A stretch of 64,000 nucleotides of DNA from Cladobotryum mycophilum (lineage: Eukaryota; Ascomycota; Sordariomycetes; Hypocreales; Hypocreaceae). The stretch is from NCBI GenBank assembly GCA_036429605.1, contig JAVFKD010000002.1:2790001-2854000 (forward strand). The letters are read 5' to 3'. The notes under the pieces were generated by a model. It worked only from the letters and a program-made list of their open reading frames with translations, had not been told where the DNA came from and did no database searches. Below, one piece after another: positions 1-10,476 of this stretch (its first letter is position 1; the number at the start of each line of letters is the position of its first letter). A program made the position numbers and the translations under genes.

Positions 1-434
1 ATCAGCGAACTTGGTTGCCGTCTCGTTGAAGGCCTTTTCGATCTCGCCGCAGTGGCCTGCAAAAAGGAGATGATTAGTTCCTGATGCTGTGGAAGTTTTT
101 TTGAGCATATTTGTTTTCTTGGGCTGGACTTACCGAAGCATGTCTTGTTTCGGCCAGTGATCAACACCCACCACTCCTCGTGTGTCTTGGCTTCGGGGGC
201 AACAGGCTCGTAAAGAGTGTCTTTCCAGTTCTCGAGAGTCAAGACAGAGAGCTTCATGGGTCCATGCTTGGCTGCCTCTGCACCAGCAGCGTCGAAGCTG
301 CCCGGATTGGGGATGTAGGAGACGAGCTGTCCCACGATCTGCTGGAACTGGGCCTTGTACTGCTCGAGAGGAGATTGCTCGGCGGCAGAGAGGGCAGGCA
401 GAGCCGCAACGACAGCGGCAGCGGAGAAACGCAT
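1..434 (-). CDS. Secreted thioredoxin-like protein, 3' end cut by window edge
   Basis: Partial gene on the minus strand: exon 1 is 434..134, a GTAAGT intron is 133..57, and exon 2 runs from 56 out of the window. The protein starts MRFSAAAVVAALPALSAAEQ, a typical short signal peptide with an Ala-rich core. A 'WWVLITGRNKTCFGHCGE' stretch is formed across the intron and is followed by 'IEKAFNETATKFAD'. The Cys-Phe-Gly-His-Cys element resembles the CGHC site of protein disulfide isomerases but has one extra residue (CxxxC), so a thioredoxin-like fold in the secretory pathway is an inference. An N-glycosylation sequon (NET) is present. The gene lies divergent to the CENP-Q homologue. The C-terminal half is not visible, so family assignment stays tentative. 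Confidence 0.6.
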   Translation of the reverse strand, partial: MRFSAAAVVAALPALSAAEQSPLEQYKAQFQQIVGQLVSYIPNPGSFDAAGAEAAKHGPMKLSVLTLENWKDTLYEPVAPEAKTHEEWWVLITGRNKTCFGKSSPRKQICSKKLPQHQELIISFLQATAARSKRPSTRRQPSSL

Positions 435-1161
435 TTTTGGAGGATATCGTAGTTTTGAAAGATGGGCTTCTTTTTTTGTAACCTCAGTTGGGAATATGGA
501 AAAAATTCCAAGGGAATCACGTTTTTTATGGAATGAATTAATATGAAGGATTTGAATCTACAGACTCTAGTGTTCTTCAAGAGGAACTCGTAACGAGGAA
601 TGGAAATAGAAATAGAAGAGGTGTAAGAATTGCAAGAGGGGGAGGAGAAAAGCGTGGAAGCTACGAGATGAAATGGGATGTAAAATGTGGCCCTTCAATC
701 AGTTAGACTGAGACTGACTGTGACTGACTGATGGACGGACTGAGGAATTGATCTGGACACACCACACACCACACCTGTTGATACGGAGCATGTACATACA
801 TACATACATACATACATACTGGCATTGGATCCAATAATGTCTCTTCCATTGATTTGTTGGGCGTTGGTGGAAGAAAAAAAGCACTGGACCATAGAAGGTC
901 TTTAGCGCTGAACATGGGGCGTCTCCAGATGCTGTGGTTGGACCAACATTGAGCCTAACAGGTCCAAGTCCTACATGTACATACATCCCATGGCAGACGT
1001 GGGGTTTGTAGACACTGCGTCATTGTCTGTTTGTTTTAGTGGTACGTCTGTCTACTAGATCTACCTGCAACCAAGTGCTTGCTAGAGTTGCGACAAAAAA
1101 TCAATTATTACAACATCTCTTTAAACAAAAAACCCAATTCCCATGCGCAATCTCAATAACA
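435..1161. other. Divergent intergenic spacer (727 bp)
   Basis: This lies between the outward-reading edge gene and the CENP-Q homologue and must hold both promoters. It contains a (CATA)n microsatellite at about 793-817. Short reading frames here have no recognisable composition. No clear TATA box was singled out. Confidence 0.5.
793..817. repeat. (CATA)n microsatellite
   Basis: About six perfect tandem copies of the tetranucleotide in a divergent promoter spacer. Confidence 0.9.
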
Positions 1162-3134
1162 ATGGTATTTTTTGACTCTATTATTAACCTCACACGTGTG
1201 CCAATCCGATAGCTAACATGCGACACCATTTCCGCAGGCTCCCGACCCTTCAATCAACAAGCGCAAACGCGGTAGGCCACCTAACGCGTCCAACCAAGAT
1301 GCAGATGCCGACGCGTCGCAAGAGCCCAGCGTCGTCGTCGTCGTGGCGAACGGGTACGACGCAGATGCGGATGCAGACGATGGCGAGCGTCCCAAGAAGC
1401 GCGGTAGACCACGAAGGGGGCCATGGAAGACGTCGCCGGGGAGACTATGCCCTCGGACGAGCCTAAACCAGCGAGGAGGAGGGGCCGATCATCGATGCAG
1501 GAGAAGCAGGCTGTTGAACCCGCAGAAGAAGAACCAGAGGTCAGAACGAAGCGGAAACGAGGTCGCCCGTCATTGAGCAACAAGGATGTCGAGAACGAAG
1601 CTACAGAAGAGCCTGGGCCGCCATCACACAGAGAGAAACGGACATTAAGAGAGGAGCAGGCCGAGGAGCAGGAAGAAGGAGGCGAATCCCAGGCTCGTCC
1701 ACGAGAAAGGCGCGGAAAGGCAAAGAAACGATCCGACAAGGAACAGCAATCGCAAGTAGCAGAAGAAGGACCTACAGAGCCGGAGCCACCACCTCGTCGG
1801 AAAAGAGGCCGTCCATCACAACAGGAGCAACAACAAGAGCAAGGAGAGAACTCGGAGCAGGCAGTAGAGGAACAGCAGCACAAGCCGAGGAAACGTGGAC
1901 GATCGTCCTTGCAAGACATGCAACCCGCCGAGGTTCACAATCAAGGCTCGAAACCCGCAGCCAAGAAGGATCCCAAGGCTAGAGCTGGCGACGTAGCCAT
2001 CGTCAATGGGGAGCCGGAGCCACAGTTGTCAAAAAGGCAGGGAAAGCGCCGTGGTCGTCCATCGGGAGATAGAGACTCGACCGGAGGACCAAATGAGGTG
2101 CAGCATCAGGCCGAAGGAGACGCTGCCGAACCCGATGCCCAGGAACCTTCTCAAACACAAACTACCAAAAGTAAACGTCGCCGCTCCGGCCAAAATGCTG
2201 AGCCAGAAGACGAAGACTCTCCTGCATCGCCTCCGAAACCGTACACTCATATTGCTCCTCACATCCACCGCGTCCGCCAGTCCACCATTGAAGCTAAATG
2301 GAGTCCTCTCACCGAATCCTCCCTCGCCGCCGTGTCCTCCATCCTACACCTCGCCCACCGACCTATCCTCCAACGCTTATCCAACACACAACAACGCCGC
2401 GACCACACATCCGCCGCCCTCCGCCTAATCACCCACCGCATCACCCGCAAGATATCCAAGGGACTTCCCTTCCCGCCCACGTCCATGACAGCACGTATGC
2501 CCCGTAGCCGTAGAGTCGCTGCGGGGGACGACGGCAGGGCAGCAGAGCTAGACTTTGAGAGCGTGCTAGACGCTAAGCAAGCCTTGGAGCGCCAATTAGA
2601 TCCAGCCCTTCATGCCGTCGAGCTGCTGGCCCGGGAAAAGGAGAAGCTGGAGCGGGAGCTGGAAAGGGACTACGAGGCACTGCGGAACTTGGAGTCGAGC
2701 GCTAGGGCGCAGACCAGAGAGCACCGTGGACTTTTGAAGAAGGCGCATGTCCTGGCGCCTACGCTTGAGGTCTTGGTCTCGCGGAAAGAGAAAAGCAAGG
2801 AGAGCCAGGTGCTCTTCCGCCACGATGGGGTTCCCTCCGCCGGCGGCCTGTTTGATGTAATTTACCACCCCCTTCTCCCCCCCAAACAAAACAAAAGCTA
2901 ACCCTCCCACCACAGAACCTCGAAGAAGACGAGGAAGAAGTCAAGACCCTCGGCCTCCAACTCAACAATCACATAGACAGCATCAAGAACAACCTCCAAC
3001 AAACAGACGGCATTATCCCCCAGCTCTCCCGCAGTAGGGCAGCTTTGCAGGACGTGCTGTTCAGATACCTCGATCAAGGGCAATATGAAAATGTCCTGTT
3101 GAAAATATCCGAGAGAGGGGGAGGTGTGAGATGA
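1162..3134 (+). CDS. fta7: CENP-Q / Fta7-like inner kinetochore protein with multiple AT-hooks (one apparent frameshift)
   Basis: Exons: 1162..1164 (only the ATG), 1238..2856 and 2916..3134. Intron 1 (1165..1237) has a GCTAAC branch site and a CCGCAG acceptor, giving M-APDPSINKRKRGRPP. The N-terminal half is charged and carries about seven AT-hook-like cores (RKRGRP, KKRGRPR, RRRGRS, KRGRPS, KRGRPS, KRGRS, RRGRPS), which bind AT-rich minor groove in known proteins. The C-terminal half, from about residue 285, has the fungal CENP-Q pattern: a W-SPL segment, a double-Arg helical segment, PFPP, then a long coiled coil and a short C-terminal helical exon. CENP-Q (yeast Okp1, fission yeast Fta7) belongs to the COMA complex at the inner kinetochore. 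The frame breaks at the G5 run 1416-1420. Adding one G joins both halves (about 613 aa) and keeps the second AT-hook. Without it, translation could start only at 1423. Confidence 0.78.
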
Positions 3135-3807
3135 GGAGGAAGCAGGGAAATGCCACTAAAGGCGGAAAGGAAAGCTTTGGCTATGAGACCATGACTAGGA
3201 AAAACAAAAACGCCTTGTAACTTGTATAGAAGCGGCGGTTTTATGATGACCTACTTGAAATGAATAAGTAATATACATATAACAGAGTCGATCATCTCCA
3301 AAAATATGATGTATCATGGTGCACGGTGCCAAGATTGACTACTGGTATTGACAATAATGAACGGAGCAACAAGTGTTTAGGGCCTCACAAGGGACAGGAT
3401 CAAAGATATTGTTTAAGAGGTCACATTTCAATTGATCTTCATCAGGCTCAAACAACGCTACCCCAAACAATCATCCCCATTCATAACAAGACTATATACA
3501 CACGAGAAGTAAAAAGAATTTTTTCCAATCCAACTGTAGCCACAGTGGTGCTTGATAATTGTGTGCCATTGCCGGCCTTCCCAGACCGGCATCCAAGATC
3601 CGTTACCCCTAAACCCCTAAAAAGATCGAGCTGGAATCTGAAATCATGGACGCTGCAGTCTCCCAGAGTTTGCATAGATAGATCTCTTCATCCTTGCTTC
3701 ATCAAAGTGCAAATACCATCCCTTTCATACGCAGTGGCAAGAAGGATCATTGCCGAGGCTGACAGTTCATCAACATCTATTTAATCGTTGTCTAAAGAGT
3801 AGAGAAT
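3135..3807. other. Convergent 3' spacer
   Basis: This lies between two stop codons of convergent genes and probably holds both 3' UTRs. A frame of 152 codons (3326-3784) crosses it but has no recognisable domain. At 3606-3620 there are two copies of a CCCCTAAA-like telomere-resembling octamer, too short to mean much. Confidence 0.5.
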
Positions 3808-4962
3808 CTATCGGAGCCGACGGGCGAAGCCAGAGGGCTTAGGAACAACAGTGTTGGTGCCGTTGCCGCCAGTTGGGTAGGGCACCATAGTGACAGTTGT
3901 CTGGCGGGTAACAGTCGCATCAGTGCTGCAATCGGTCGTGGTGCCCCGTGCATTGCTGGCACTGGAGCTGCCACCGGTACCAGCAGGGCTGTTGCCACTG
4001 TCAGTGCCAGTAGGATAGGCTTTTTCGGTAACGGCAGGCTCTCCGGAAGGCTGAGCAGCACCTCCAGTAGCGCAAGCCTCAGCGGGCATGGTGACATAGA
4101 CAGTTGAGGCTGGGACAGTGACGGTCTCCTTCACAGTTTCCTTGACAGTGACAGTAGCAGGGGCATCGGCGCAGTCCTCACCCTTGACGCTGGGGTTGGC
4201 GCTGGGAACACTACCAGGAACGCCAGGGTAGCCAGAGGCACCGGGAGCACCAGGAACATCGCTAGGGGCATGTGTGGGCTTATCAACAGTAATGGTGCGA
4301 GTGGAAGTGTAGATGGACGTGATGGTAGTGGTAGGCTCAGCGCTGCTTTCGCCATTGCCGGGGGTAGGATAACCCACAGGAACAACGGTGCTGGTGATAG
4401 TGATGGTGGACTTGATAGTAGATCGGACAGTGGTGGTGATTGTAGAGGCATCAGTTCCAGTGCCGATGGTTGAAGTCAAAGTCTTGTCGGTAACAATATC
4501 AGTGACCGAGACACCAGGGGTAACGGCGGCAGCATTGGAGGTGACAGCGGCAGGGACAGAAGGCTGCACAGCGGTAGTAATAGTGGCCTGGACAGTCGAT
4601 CCAGTGATGAGGCCACTTGAGTGTGCCCCGAGGAGCGAGGATGAGATGCTAGAGGCTTGGGACACAGGGCAGACAGTTGTGGTCAACACAACAGTGTCAG
4701 TGACGACCAAGGTGGTCTTTGCTGACTCGGGCAGGTTACCAATGGCAGTGTGGTTGGTCCTGGCAGGGCAGTTGGTGACTGTAGCAGCACAGCTAATGAC
4801 AGTGTGAACCTGTGTTGCGATGACGGTCAGAGTTGTCGGGGCAGCATCGGCAACAGTTGTCGTGGAGTTGGACACGGGGAAGTGTCGATGATGAAGATTG
4901 TAGTTGCTAGCAGAAGCAAGGGCAGCAAAAAGACCCAAAGAAGCAACAGTAACGGACTTCAT
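3808..4962 (-). CDS. Thr/Ser-rich secreted cell-wall-type protein
   Basis: Single exon of 384 aa. It begins MKSVTVASLGLFAALASASN, a clear signal peptide. The rest is dominated by Thr, Ser, Val, Ala and Pro, the composition of heavily O-mannosylated fungal surface proteins. A Cys-containing block near residues 55-100 (TVISC, TVTNCPA, then VVTDTVVLTTTVCPV) is a pattern I know from fungal wall proteins and adhesin-like stalks. Around residues 233-250 lies a short collagen-like stretch with Gly-x-Pro spacing (PGAPGASGYPGVPG). Two further Cys blocks (EDCADAPATVTVKETVKETV and the 'ACATGG' region) follow. The C-terminus ends in GFARRLR and has no hydrophobic tail, so a GPI anchor is not supported. 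Function is inferred only as structural or adhesive. The start is fixed by the signal peptide. Confidence 0.8.
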   Translation of the reverse strand: MKSVTVASLGLFAALASASNYNLHHRHFPVSNSTTTVADAAPTTLTVIATQVHTVISCAATVTNCPARTNHTAIGNLPESAKTTLVVTDTVVLTTTVCPVSQASSISSSLLGAHSSGLITGSTVQATITTAVQPSVPAAVTSNAAAVTPGVSVTDIVTDKTLTSTIGTGTDASTITTTVRSTIKSTITITSTVVPVGYPTPGNGESSAEPTTTITSIYTSTRTITVDKPTHAPSDVPGAPGASGYPGVPGSVPSANPSVKGEDCADAPATVTVKETVKETVTVPASTVYVTMPAEACATGGAAQPSGEPAVTEKAYPTGTDSGNSPAGTGGSSSASNARGTTTDCSTDATVTRQTTVTMVPYPTGGNGTNTVVPKPSGFARRLR

Positions 4963-4975
4963 CTTGGCGGTTGTG

Positions 4976-4994
4976 TTTTTTTTTTTTTTTTTTT
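4976..4994. repeat. Poly(T) tract in 5' leader
   Basis: About 19 consecutive T just upstream of the minus-strand start at 4962, so A-rich on the coding strand. It probably sits in the 5' UTR or core promoter of the wall-protein gene. Confidence 0.85.
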
Positions 4995-6032
4995 AAATCT
5001 CGTGTAAATCTTGAGTTTTATATGCTTTTATAATTGATGGAGGTTGAGTTGTTCGTCCGTTCACCTAATCCGTCAAGGGTTGGTAAATCCTGGCTCGTGA
5101 GTTTTTGGTTTTTGTGTGAATGTTCAAAAAGGAACGAAAGTCGATTTCGCGTTAACGTGGCAGACCCAGTTTGCTCACGGAAAGGAAGGGAGTATTGGTC
5201 GGAAGGTGAGGACAAAGAGCTGATCGACGTCAACGTCGACGAGACTATCTTTTTGGGGGGTTTATAGAAAGATTGTTGGGGGTTGTGCAAAAAATGAATG
5301 AAAACAGCCTTAAAGACTGGTGAAAAGAGAGACAGAGCAGGATTTTGGGATGAGGTGAAGGTGAAGGAGAGGAAGGGGAATCAAAAACAGCGATGGGATG
5401 GGCTCGCGGCCCTTTTTGTTGGAGGCCACACTCGCTCATGGCCATACTACAAGGCAACCTTGATGGGGGGTTCGATTCCACTTGGAAACGAAGAATCAAG
5501 ACAAGCCGATGCACCACTCCGCCACCATTGGCGAACCCTTGCTTGGTGGGTGGGTGGAAGCTAAGCCAGCCGGCCAGCGAGCAGCGAGCAAGGGAGAAAT
5601 CAAGGCACAGCATCTTTTCGGGATAGCACCAGAGGTTGGGATTGGAGGATAGGCGCAACACGACAAGGCATGCCAGGGCAGAGCAACTTCAGACGGGGTC
5701 CAAAACAGGGTTCTGTCGCCAGCATTGGCCCTTGCTTAGTTCAGGGGCTTGAGGGGCTCATGCAGGTACGGGGTTGAACGGCAAGAAATCTAAGACGTTG
5801 TGTCAGCCAATCAAGCCTCTAAAGAAGGGCGAAGACAATTGGGGAAGGGCTGGGACCACTGGCATTGTGGTGTGCATTCCAGTTGACGCACGCCACAGCG
5901 GCAATGCCCATCGAAAGCTATCAAGGTTGCTGTTGTTCTTGTTGTTGCTTGTTTTTCATAATTGTCGATTTCTGAAGGTGTCACGTCAAGAAAATTCCGC
6001 AGACTCCAATGCTTTCCTTGGTCCAGATTGCA

Positions 6033-6080
<48 letters not shown>

Positions 6081-6092
6081 TTGATGATGATG
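6033..6092. repeat. (ATG)n microsatellite
   Basis: About 16 uninterrupted ATG units, one TTG variant, then three more. In reading frames it makes poly-Asp or poly-His shadows that are not genes. Confidence 0.9.
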
Positions 6093-7399
6093 CAAAAGGG
6101 ACGTTGATTTCGACACCGTGATGATCTAATTAATTGTGTTTATCTCTTATCATTGCCGAGGACTCTATGTACAACTCAACAACGGAAGGCAGTTCCAAGC
6201 TTCTCACCTTCCCACCCGCCACTGCAGTCATGATACCCGCGTCAAGTGCCTAAAAACTTGAAAATTCTTCAAAGACGTTGTTTTTAACGTGCAAACGCTT
6301 TAAAACACGCAAACAGTCCTTAATATTGACACGTCTTGGCACCCAATTTATTGTCTGCACGCCACCAAATGCGATAAAACACTCATATCCCCCTCATCGA
6401 CATCCTCGAATTTTATGGAATGCTGCAGTAGGTGCCGGCTTCTATGCGCACGCCCCCCTCTCTTCCTCGACCATACACCCTTGTCCCAGTTTCTTGTGTG
6501 TCTTCGTGAAACACCAAGAGCAACAGCTGTGCATTGCTGCCAATAGATACGGTCCTCCGTATTCAATATTTGAGCTGAATATCTTAACGTTGGACAAGGT
6601 TGGACGGACCTATTGACGGGAGCAAGGAGGATTTCGACGCCTCAACTCTTGATGCAACAATTCAAGGGAGCTTTACTATGGCTTCCCTCCCTGCATTGCT
6701 CGCTACGCCTTGCATCTTCTCCTCGACAATGATCGCCTTTCTTTATTTGGTGGCACAACTTACGTGGTCAGGCCACCCTTTACATTCTGTCGTGCTCCCT
6801 CCTCATATTCAGCCCCAAGTCCGGCAAACCAGTCGAGTCCTCCCGGCTACCAGAGTCCGTATGGCCCTGCAAATATGGACATGCATACCTTGTAGACACG
6901 AAATAGATGCATGCACGTATGCTCACATCTTCTCATCATTTTTATCTTGATTTGCTCATCCGGTTCGCTGCTGCCGTGCTGCCGGCCGCACCGCTCGATA
7001 CACAGCCCACACCGTCTTCTCCACCAAAAAAGCCGCGAATCCCTTGCTTACCCAAACCCAGCCGCGCTCCACAGCATCCTAACCGACCTCCTGTATTCGA
7101 ATAGGCAAAGATTGTTTTCCCCTTCATCAGTGATGTAATAAGCGCCGAGCAGAAGCAGCAAGGTAGAAACAGCAATGATGCTATATGACTGCGAATAGCC
7201 GGCCCATATCACGCTCGAAGCCAATCTAGATAACTCGGTGAGTGTGCTGTAAAGGTCAGTTCTGTAACATCTCACAGTGTACACAGCTTTGGAGCCAGCC
7301 CCCAAAAATAGCCGTGTCAGGTTCCGGTTGCGAGCGCTAACATGATATGGCGATGCCTTCAGCGGACGGACCTTGAAAAACACACCAACCCCATCTTTA

Positions 7400-10300
7400 T
7401 TATTCAATCTCTTCTATCCTAGGACGTAGTTTTCCAGTGCCATCCATGATCTGGTTCCCTCCTGGACTCAGGCGTAGTCCGGCCAATCCAGCGAAGCCAG
7501 GGACACTGGCTTCCGCCTGGGTTGGTAGCAAGCTTGCCATTCCCCAGTTCTCAAGACTTTCCACCACATCCTGGGCGTGTTGTTGGACGAGGCCGTCGTT
7601 GTCCGTCGCTGCCACGTAATTCAGTGTTCTCTGTATATCCTGCCGGCTTTCGTCTGTAAGACCGAAGCCGAGTTTCTGGCCCGTCTCCCTCGCCTTGTCC
7701 AACGCCCTTACAAAGCTAAGAATAAGCAGAATAGCTGCCCTGCGTAGAATGCCCTTTTCCAGCTCAGGTTCCATTGTGAGAATGTTGATGCTTAGATCAA
7801 CGCCAGTCGAAACTAAAGTCGGCCCCATGCCAATAATGTTGGTTTCAATGGCATTGCCAAATATAGACAGCGCTGAGGTGCGCATACGAATATCCTCGCT
7901 TCCCCTCTTACTCTCCCACCCCTTGAGTATTTGCGCGAGGATGTCATTCTTGGCTTTCTGGTCGGCTGTTTCCTCCTCGTCATTCATATCAATGTCTTCA
8001 TGTACTCCCCCGCTAGCTTCGGCTTTCTTCCTTTTCAAACCGTCTAGTCTCTCCTCCCGTGCCTGCTTGGCCATGGTTTTTGGTCGGTACCCTCGGCGGC
8101 CAGCAATTGATAATAGCGTTTCGCCTGTGTTCTCGGCAGCTTCGCCAGAAAATATCTCCCCGAGCCGCTCAACGACTTGGAGTATCGCCTCGCCAAATCT
8201 CAGGCGAACATCTGTAGATGATCTCTCCTGACCGTCCAAGTAATGGTCGAGAAGTTCTTGCATAGTTGACCTAGGATGCTTGCTCGCTAGTTGAGTGAAT
8301 ATCTTGATGACCCGCAAGTTGATAAAGTCTTCGTTCTCTTTCAAAAGGTTTGACATTAGCACCGTCACGGCCTGTATATCCAATATTGGACTCTCTGCTA
8401 CTATAAGTCCCGATAAAAGGTTGAGTCCCTCCGATACCACCGGGGAGGATTGTCACCATCGCCGGTGATGTAGTTCATTGCTAAGTTGTATGTCTTTCGA
8501 TCTTCAATCTGGCGAGCAGTTGGCGCTGAGCTCGTTTCGCTTGGTTTTCCCACTTCGTCTCGGTATTTTAAGAGCATGGCAAGGTTTCTCGCCGTGGTAG
8601 ACGCATCCGCCTGGTATTCTCTCTCTATTCTCTCCAGAGATTCCTCAACCACCTTCAGCTCACTTGCATTTATATCCGATTTTTGAAAAGTAGGTGCCGT
8701 GATGACCAAGTTCAGGAGGCTAAGAATAATGCCTATAATATCGTCTCCAAGCGACGAACGGCTGTCGGCCTGCAGGACTTGGCAAATAAGTTCGAGAAGC
8801 TGGTCAAAGTGGCTAACTAGTTTCTCGGGGGCTTTTTCCATGAGCTTCTGAAGAATGGTCACATCAATAAGATCGTGAATGGCTGAATCAGAGTGTTCTT
8901 CTGGGGAGCTGATCAAGATGCTAGAGCCACTTTGCTTGCCAGCCGTCTGAATCCATCGTCGTAGAAGATTGAGAAAGACTGAAGAAATTTCTTCAGTCGA
9001 GCACATTGACGTTATAAATATAACTAGGGTGACCGATTTACTCTCAATCTCGCTCCAATCAACCTCGAGCTCGGAGTTCTTCCCAGAGAATCTTTGTTTG
9101 ACGATATCTATCCCTCCACTAGCCGAATGATGATATCTCCATTCAGGGTCCTCTCCATCCAGAGAGCCTCTACAGAGTAGATTGTGAATAAATGGTTCAA
9201 TGCCATCTGCGTTTCCAAACAATCTTAGATACGTCTGAATTAGGCCTCGGGCAGGCTTGCAGATGCCCTTTTCAGTGTCTTGTGGGGGGTTGATCCAGGA
9301 AGCGAGAGACCAAAGTTGCAAAAGAATAGGTTTAAGGACCCTCTTGCAAAGACCCGGAGATGGATTAGATATGATTAAAAGCTCAAGCCGTAGAAGAGAC
9401 TGCTCGAGCTCGTTATTCGCAACGATGACTTGATCCTTACTCAGATTGATGACCTCAGCATCATCTTCTTTCTTGATCAAATCATCTTTCAACGCCTTTT
9501 TAAGCGAAGGATTCACAGTAGCTAGTAGTGGTTGAACGAAAGCGTTCCAGCCGGGTGCACCTAGCTTTCATCAATATTGCAGTTACATGTAGAGCGTAGG
9601 ACTATTGTTACCTGGGGCACCAAACTGCTTCTTTCCGAGGATGCCGAATCCTACAACTTGGGCAGCTGTCCTGGCGATATCCGCTCCAGCTTCACCATCC
9701 AAAAGCGCAAATAACTGCCCCGAGACGCCTTGGAACCATTCTTCGGCACTCATGGAAGATGGCACAGAGGAGAGCAATTTAGTCGCAACGGCAACGGCTT
9801 CGTGGGTGATGGCAACGCCCTCTTTTTCACGACCGCCTGTGTCCGCCGGTTGACCATTGTTGCTGGGGTGAACGGCAAATACAAATTCCATGGTTCCCCT
9901 TACACCATCTGGCCGCAGGGGCAGCAGTGTAAGGGTTTGCATGAGTGGCGTTCTCAGCCATGGAGGAAGCACATTAGGTTTTATGAGCGTATTCAGCGCA
10001 TGGAGAAGAACCCATGTCGATGTTCTGAATCGCTGTCAGACTTTATGATGATGGGCTTGTTTCAATAGAACCCACCTTTCTATCAGCTCATTATACGTAT
10101 GCAATCCGAGTTCTTGGCTTGTGATATCAACTGATGGGTTGAACGCATTTTTAGCCGCATCTATTATTGATTCCAGGAATTTCGGTTGGGGCTTATCGGA
10201 ATTTGAAGAGTCCTCCATCCTAAATTTGTTGGTAAAATGGCGACTCTTCAGACTTTGATCGTCTTTGAGCTTCTGCAATGCTTCTAGGTTAACTTGGATA

Positions 10301-10476
10301 TCCCAAGTATCTTGTCCGTGATGAAAGACAGTGCACTTTACTACATGTGACTAATTAGCACTGTGAAACGCGATCACGTGCAACCGCGTTTGATGCAACT
10401 GGCCCGTGCGCATTGGATCTCGAGCTACAAAGAACTGTCGCGTCTCACCTTCATGATAGCTCCATCTCCAACTCAT
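7400..10476 (-). CDS. RTP1: Rtp1/Tango6-family RNA polymerase II assembly factor (one apparent frameshift)
   Basis: Proposed exons on the minus strand: 10476..10449 (weak), 10340..10076, 10024..9612 and 9560..7400. The protein, about 955 aa, is an all-helical HEAT-type repeat protein. The PPWLRTPL, LLPLRPDGVRGTMEFVFAVHP and GFGILGKKQFGAPG segments match the family's N-terminal half. The end (RRGYRPK..., a DIDMNDEEE acidic loop, DNDGLVQQHAQDVVESLENW) matches the C-terminal RTP1 domains. Rtp1 is known in yeast as a cytoplasmic factor for assembly and nuclear import of RNA polymerase II. The frame breaks at a 4-C run (8442-8445). One extra C gives DNPPPVVSEGLNLLSG and restores the frame. The first exon (MSWRWSYHE) is inferred from a GTGAGA donor, a TGCTAAT branch site and matching phase. 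The alternative start is the ATG at 10218. Confidence 0.75.

Larger units (their letters stand above)
4963..7399. other. Intergenic region with microsatellite and a doubtful gene relic
   Basis: This is 2.4 kb between the wall-protein promoter and the 3' end of rtp1. It contains the poly(T) tract, a long (ATG)n repeat at 6033-6092 and a plus-strand frame spanning 6278-6895 that is interrupted twice by TGA. The end of that frame (RPPFTFCRAP..., GYQSPYGPANMDMHTL, stop at about 6893) has a natural protein-like composition, but I recognise no family. I do not call a gene here. Confidence 0.4.

Noticed and set aside
1281..1919. 212-codon Cys/Ser-rich frame antisense to the CENP-Q homologue
   Set aside because: It is the mirror of the Lys/Arg/Glu-rich coding strand and has no domain.
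3606..3620. Telomere-like CCCCTAAACCCCTAAA
   Set aside because: Only two units; it occurs by chance at this length and lies between ordinary genes.
5774..6121. 115-codon frame ending in poly-Asp, and a poly-His frame on the other strand
   Set aside because: Both are produced by the (ATG)n repeat; no recognisable sequence outside it.
6278..6895. Mitochondrial DNA insertion (TGA as Trp) as an explanation for the interrupted frame
   Set aside because: The base composition is not mitochondrial-like and no mitochondrial protein is recognisable.
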